Assembly (NCBI RefSeq): GCF_024281035.1
Contig: NZ_JAMXLH010000040.1
Coordinates: 1-45,043, forward strand
Reading direction: 5' to 3'
From: Paraburkholderia sp.
GTDB lineage: Bacteria > Pseudomonadota > Gammaproteobacteria > Burkholderiales > Burkholderiaceae
DNA: 45,043 nt
The notes below the pieces were generated by a model. That model worked only from the letters and a program-made list of their open reading frames with translations. It was not told where the DNA came from and did not search any database. The translations under genes were made by a program, and so were the position numbers. The first letter of the stretch is position 1. Each line of letters opens with the position of its first letter. Of the stretch, positions 41,920 through 45,043 are shown piece by piece.

Positions 41920-44298
41920 TCAATCCAGCGGCATGCGAAAGCCGACAACACCGGGATCTTCGGTCGGCGTCACCGTGAAGCCACAGGCGCGCGCAAGGCC
42001 GATCATCGGCGTGTTCTCGCGCAGCGCCTCGCCGAGGAGCCAGTGCGTGCCGCGCGAGCGCGCGTACGCAATGATCCGCTCCATCAACATGCGTCCCAGA
42101 CCGTGGCCCTTGATGTTCGAGAGCACCGTCACCGCGAATTCCGCGGTTTCGTTGTCCGGATCCGAAACGGCACGCACCACGCCGAGCGTGCGCGGCTTGC
42201 CGTGCTCGTCTTTGACGGTTGCAATGAGCGCCATCTCGCGGTCGTAGTCGATCTGCGTCATGCGCGCGAGTTGTGAATGGTCGAAGCTGCGGACCGCCGA
42301 AAAGAATCGCAGGCGCAAATCGTCGGGCGTCATCGATTCGATCAATGCGCGGTGCTGCTCCTCGTCTTCGGGGCGGATCGGCCGGATCGTGAGGCGCTCG
42401 CCGCACCAGTCCAGCGTCTCTTCCAGGCGGCGCGGATACGGCATGATCGCGAAGCGGCTGCGCGTCGCGGCAAGCCGCAGGCGCGGCGCCACGACCAGTG
42501 TTTCCGCAGGCAACACCCGCAGTGTCAATTCCATGCCGACGATCTCGCGAACGTCGCACGTCACCTGCGAGAGTTCGGTGAGCGCGGTGAGCGTCGGCTC
42601 GGGCGAGTTCACGCGCTGTGCGTGCGGCGACTGCGTGACGATGTCGCGCGCCAGGATCGGATTGAGCGGCGGCAGCCCGTAGACGCGCAACGGCGGCGAG
42701 ATGCCGTCCATTGACGGCGCAACGAAGTAGAACACCGGGCCGAAGTTTTCGTCGTCGCGAAACTCCACCCTCACGTCGACCACAGGCGATAGCGAATCCA
42801 GCGTGCCGCTTTGTCCCGGCGTCCAGGTCCGCAGGCCGAACAACCCCAGCAAACTCGCCGCCGCCTCGCCATCCAGCTCCGACTGCCCCGCAGCCAGCGC
42901 CGCGCGCGCCTGCGCCTGCGCGGCCTCGATCGCGTCCGCGCGCTGCGCGGGCGTGCCTTCGGGGGTCTGCATCAGCAGCTCGCGGCCAAGCCGGTAGTCG
43001 ACCAGACGCGCGAACGCGCGCGCGAGCCGTCGTGGCGTCGTATGCACCGGGATGCCGTGCGCGTGCAGCGCGTCGCGCGTGGCAGCGTCGACGCCGCCGA
43101 AGAAGCACGCAAGCACCCCGCGATACGCCACGCGGTGATGATCGATAAGCATGCGCGCCACAGCGTCGACCGGCGCGCTGTGCGTCGGCGCGTGCACGAC
43201 GAACACCGTGCCCGTCTTCGGATGCGGCCCGAGCGTGTCGAGCGCGAGCCCGAAATGCTCGGGCTTCGCCGTTTCGCCGAGCACGAGCGGATTGCCCGCC
43301 TGCACCTGCGGCAGCGCCTTCTGCATCGCCGCGCGCGCCTCATCGGTCCAGGCCGCGAGCGTGTCGCCCGCCGCGTTGAATGCGTCGCGCGCGAGTATCG
43401 CGACACCGCGGTCGCTCGTGATGAGCGTCGCCGTGTCGCTCGCGGCGACGCGGCCCACGCCGAGCGTTTCGATTTCGTCGAGCAGGTCGTCGAGCGTGTC
43501 CACGCGCACCATGCCGGCGCGCCGGAACGCCGCGGAATAGAGCGCATCGCCCGGATCGTCGCGGCCGCTGCGCAGCGCGAGCACCGGCTTGTTGCGCGCA
43601 GCCGCGCGCGCCGCCGACATGAACTTGCGCGCCGCGCGCACGGTGTCGAGTTCGAGCAGGATCGCGCGCGTCGAAGGATCGCTTGCGAGGTAGTCGAGCA
43701 CGTCGCCCGCATCGACGTCGGCTTCGTCGCCGAGCGTGATCACATGTGAAAAGCCGAGCCCTCGCGCATCGGCCCAGCGCAGCACGGCATTGGTGAGCGC
43801 GTTCGACTGCGAGACCCACGCCACGCCGCCTGGCCGCGCGAGCGACGCCGCCGCGCCGAGTTGAGCGTTGAGCGCGGGCGTGAGCACGCCGACGCTGCCC
43901 GGCCCGACGATACGCAACAGGTGCGGGCGCGCGGCGGCCAGTGCGTGGCGCAGATCGGCGCGGTCTTCGTCGTTGCGTACCTCGCCGATGAGGATCGCCG
44001 CACGTGTGCCCATGCCGCCAAGACGATGCACGAGGCCGGGCCATGTGGAGGGCCGCGTGCAGATCACGGCGACCGTGGGCGCGGCGGGCAGATCGCCTGC
44101 GTCGGCCAGAACCGGGCGGCCGTTGAAGTTTTCCGAATCGTTCGCGTGGCGCGGATTGACGGCCCACAGCGGGCCGGTGAAACCGCCTTCGATCACGCGC
44201 CGCCACACCATCTCGCCGATGCTGTCGGGACGCCGCGAAGCGCCGATCACGGCGACGGATTTCGGCTGGAAGACCGCGTCGAGGTTGCGTACTGTCAC
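41920..44298 (-). CDS. Pat-like protein: acyl-CoA synthetase (ADP-forming)-type domains fused to a GNAT acetyltransferase
   Basis: 792 residues from a GTG at 44298 with AGGAGA upstream. N-terminus: CoA-binding Rossmann domain (VFQPKSVAVIGASRRPDSIG, GPLWAVNPRH), then the two succinyl-CoA-ligase-like domains. The ATP-grasp region (about 470-630) seems short: after LLGLFGLRTWTPG the usual lysine-bearing first half (like YPVALKLRSPDIPHKSEV in Salmonella Pat) is missing, and text resumes at FRDDENFGPVFYF and YGLPPLNPILARD. The C-terminal 159 residues are a GNAT domain (LTIRPIRPEDEEQHRALIES, acetyl-CoA loop KGHGLGRML). Salmonella Pat acetylates lysines of acetyl-CoA synthetase and other enzymes, and this protein probably does likewise. 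Confidence 0.86.
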   Translation of the reverse strand: MTVRNLDAVFQPKSVAVIGASRRPDSIGEMVWRRVIEGGFTGPLWAVNPRHANDSENFNGRPVLADAGDLPAAPTVAVICTRPSTWPGLVHRLGGMGTRAAILIGEVRNDEDRADLRHALAAARPHLLRIVGPGSVGVLTPALNAQLGAAASLARPGGVAWVSQSNALTNAVLRWADARGLGFSHVITLGDEADVDAGDVLDYLASDPSTRAILLELDTVRAARKFMSAARAAARNKPVLALRSGRDDPGDALYSAAFRRAGMVRVDTLDDLLDEIETLGVGRVAASDTATLITSDRGVAILARDAFNAAGDTLAAWTDEARAAMQKALPQVQAGNPLVLGETAKPEHFGLALDTLGPHPKTGTVFVVHAPTHSAPVDAVARMLIDHHRVAYRGVLACFFGGVDAATRDALHAHGIPVHTTPRRLARAFARLVDYRLGRELLMQTPEGTPAQRADAIEAAQAQARAALAAGQSELDGEAAASLLGLFGLRTWTPGQSGTLDSLSPVVDVRVEFRDDENFGPVFYFVAPSMDGISPPLRVYGLPPLNPILARDIVTQSPHAQRVNSPEPTLTALTELSQVTCDVREIVGMELTLRVLPAETLVVAPRLRLAATRSRFAIMPYPRRLEETLDWCGERLTIRPIRPEDEEQHRALIESMTPDDLRLRFFSAVRSFDHSQLARMTQIDYDREMALIATVKDEHGKPRTLGVVRAVSDPDNETAEFAVTVLSNIKGHGLGRMLMERIIAYARSRGTHWLLGEALRENTPMIGLARACGFTVTPTEDPGVVGFRMPLD

Positions 44299-44720
44299 AG
44301 ATTCTCCTGAATCATCGGATGGACGGCATACGGAGTCAGGATAGGCTAATCGCCCCGGCGGCGCGCAGATTTCGCGCAAGGGTGCGGCGGGTATGAAAGA
44401 CACGCAATCGTGTGCGCGGCGACGACACGCACTTGCGGGAACGGGAGAGGTAACGCGGACGCTATCGCGTCGTTATTCGTGATGGGATTTGTGATGCGAA
44501 GATGCGTCCGATGACCGTGGAGCGTCGCGAGCAGTCGATGACTGTCTCGCGGTCCATCGGCACGCAGAGCGATTATCCGGCGCTGCAACGCGCGGTGTTC
44601 ACTGCGACCGAAACCGAATGGCTCGATCGCGTCGTTCCAGACCTGCGGATTGTGCGGATTGTGCCGATTGTGTCGATCATGTCGATCGTGCCGATCGCCG
44701 CGCAGGTCCGGAAATTTTCA
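44299..44720. other. 422-bp interval between ccmC and the Pat-like gene
   Basis: Contains a 9-bp tandem array at 44645-44698 and a plus-strand frame open from 44511 to the window edge with GC-rich third positions but no recognisable motif. No ccmD-like gene follows ccmC; the frame beginning ATG 44721 ends after 14 codons. Confidence 0.45.
44645..44698. repeat. Six tandem 9-bp units
   Basis: GCGGATTGT, GCGGATTGT, GCCGATTGT, GTCGATCAT, GTCGATCGT and GCCGATCGC follow without gaps, starting 22 bases beyond the ccmC stop (minus-strand sense). Confidence 0.85.
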
Positions 44721-45043
44721 TCAAATGGGATCGACCGGCAGCGCGGCCGGCACACTGACCGGCGCCTCGTCCTGCATCGCGCGCAGCCAGCGCGTATGCG
44801 CCTCGCGCTCGGCAATCAGCAGCTGCGCGCGCCGCAGCGTCGTCGCCGCCGCCCACGCCCACGCCGCCACACTGCACAGCAGCATCGCCCACAGCATCAC
44901 CGGCGCCATGCTCGCCCCGCTCGCGCGGATCGTCGCCCCCTGGTGCAGCGTGTTCCACCACCGCACCGAGAAGTACATCACCGGCAGGTTCAGCGCCCCC
45001 AGCAGCGCCAGCACCGCGCACGCCCGGTCCGCGCGCTGCGGGT
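44721..45043 (-). CDS. ccmC: Heme exporter permease CcmC, C-terminal fragment (cut by window edge)
   Basis: The last 107 codons of a membrane protein, open to the right edge. LALLGALNLPVMYFSVRWWN then TLHQGATI is the conserved WWNTLHQG region of CcmC, which presents heme to CcmE in cytochrome c maturation System I. A further helix (APVMLWAMLLCSVAAWAWAA) and a cytoplasmic tail follow, as in the family. The rest of the gene, and ccmA/ccmB if present, lie beyond the window. Downstream, no ccmD or ccmE is found. Confidence 0.85.
   Translation of the reverse strand, partial: PQRADRACAVLALLGALNLPVMYFSVRWWNTLHQGATIRASGASMAPVMLWAMLLCSVAAWAWAAATTLRRAQLLIAEREAHTRWLRAMQDEAPVSVPAALPVDPI

Noticed and set aside
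1..45043. CRISPR arrays, tRNA or rRNA genes, prophage or integrase modules
   Set aside because: No spaced direct repeats, no cloverleaf-like sequence and no phage-type genes were found on reading; the short tandem arrays have no spacers.

Overview
The window looks like chromosomal or chromid DNA of a Burkholderiaceae bacterium (Burkholderia, Paraburkholderia or Caballeronia type). The GC content and third-position GC are very high. The porin, the DUF748 and DUF1254 proteins, the MocR regulator and the Entner-Doudoroff-like L-fucose genes are all typical of that family. No rRNA, tRNA or CRISPR array was seen. The genus is an inference.

Layout. 1-177: edge-truncated, internally deleted IS5-type transposase. 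367-4840 (minus): four-gene polyamine-type ABC importer (ATPase, binding protein, two permeases), divergent from a MocR/GabR-like regulator (5025-6563). 6600-10487 and 10754-12175 (minus): AsmA-like DUF748 envelope protein and DUF1254 lipoprotein. 12412-13056: PaiB-like FMN protein. 13339-15828: copper ATPase copA behind a near-canonical CueR promoter. 15829-16518: gene-free DNA with three copies of an extragenic repeat containing DnaA-box-like 9-mers. 16519-18322: NADP-oxidoreductase-like gene and a divergent LysR regulator. 18323-20449: an AT-richer stretch with a 14-TM type MFS pump and a small orphan ORF, perhaps acquired. 20717-24697: class A penicillin-binding protein and a trimeric porin. 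24861-25475: flavin-reductase-like protein.

25806-28536 is an anaerobic ribonucleotide reductase operon and the most striking locus. The NrdD body (598 aa) stops just after its zinc site. The glycyl-radical tail (64 aa, RVMGY motif) is a separate ORF in the same frame, one codon beyond an in-frame TGA, with its own Shine-Dalgarno; nrdG overlaps the end of that ORF. The promoter carries two NrdR-box-like elements exactly 31 bp apart, one between -35 and -10.

28690-32026: divergent metE and metR with an inverted repeat between them. 32417-32572: a 51-aa gene under a TATAAT promoter flanked by two identical AGGGAAAACCCT elements. 32759-34111: Ala-rich single-TM protein. 34425-35510: AGE-family epimerase, converging with and overlapping an orphan Tar-type sensory domain (35481-36206). 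36553-36996: PaaI-type thioesterase. 37103-40773 (minus): aldo/keto reductase, lactonase, SDR and FAH hydrolase, which fit the non-phosphorylated L-fucose pathway apart from the missing dehydratase. 41293-41835: uncharacterised 180-aa protein. 41920-44298 (minus): Pat-like acyl-CoA-synthetase/GNAT fusion with a shortened ATP-grasp part. 44721-edge (minus): C-terminus of ccmC.

Links between genes: the importer and MocR form one unit, metE/metR another, the NrdR-box/nrdD/tail/nrdG operon a third, and the fucose genes a fourth. The remaining genes are mostly single transcription units. All functions are from sequence reading alone; no database search was run.
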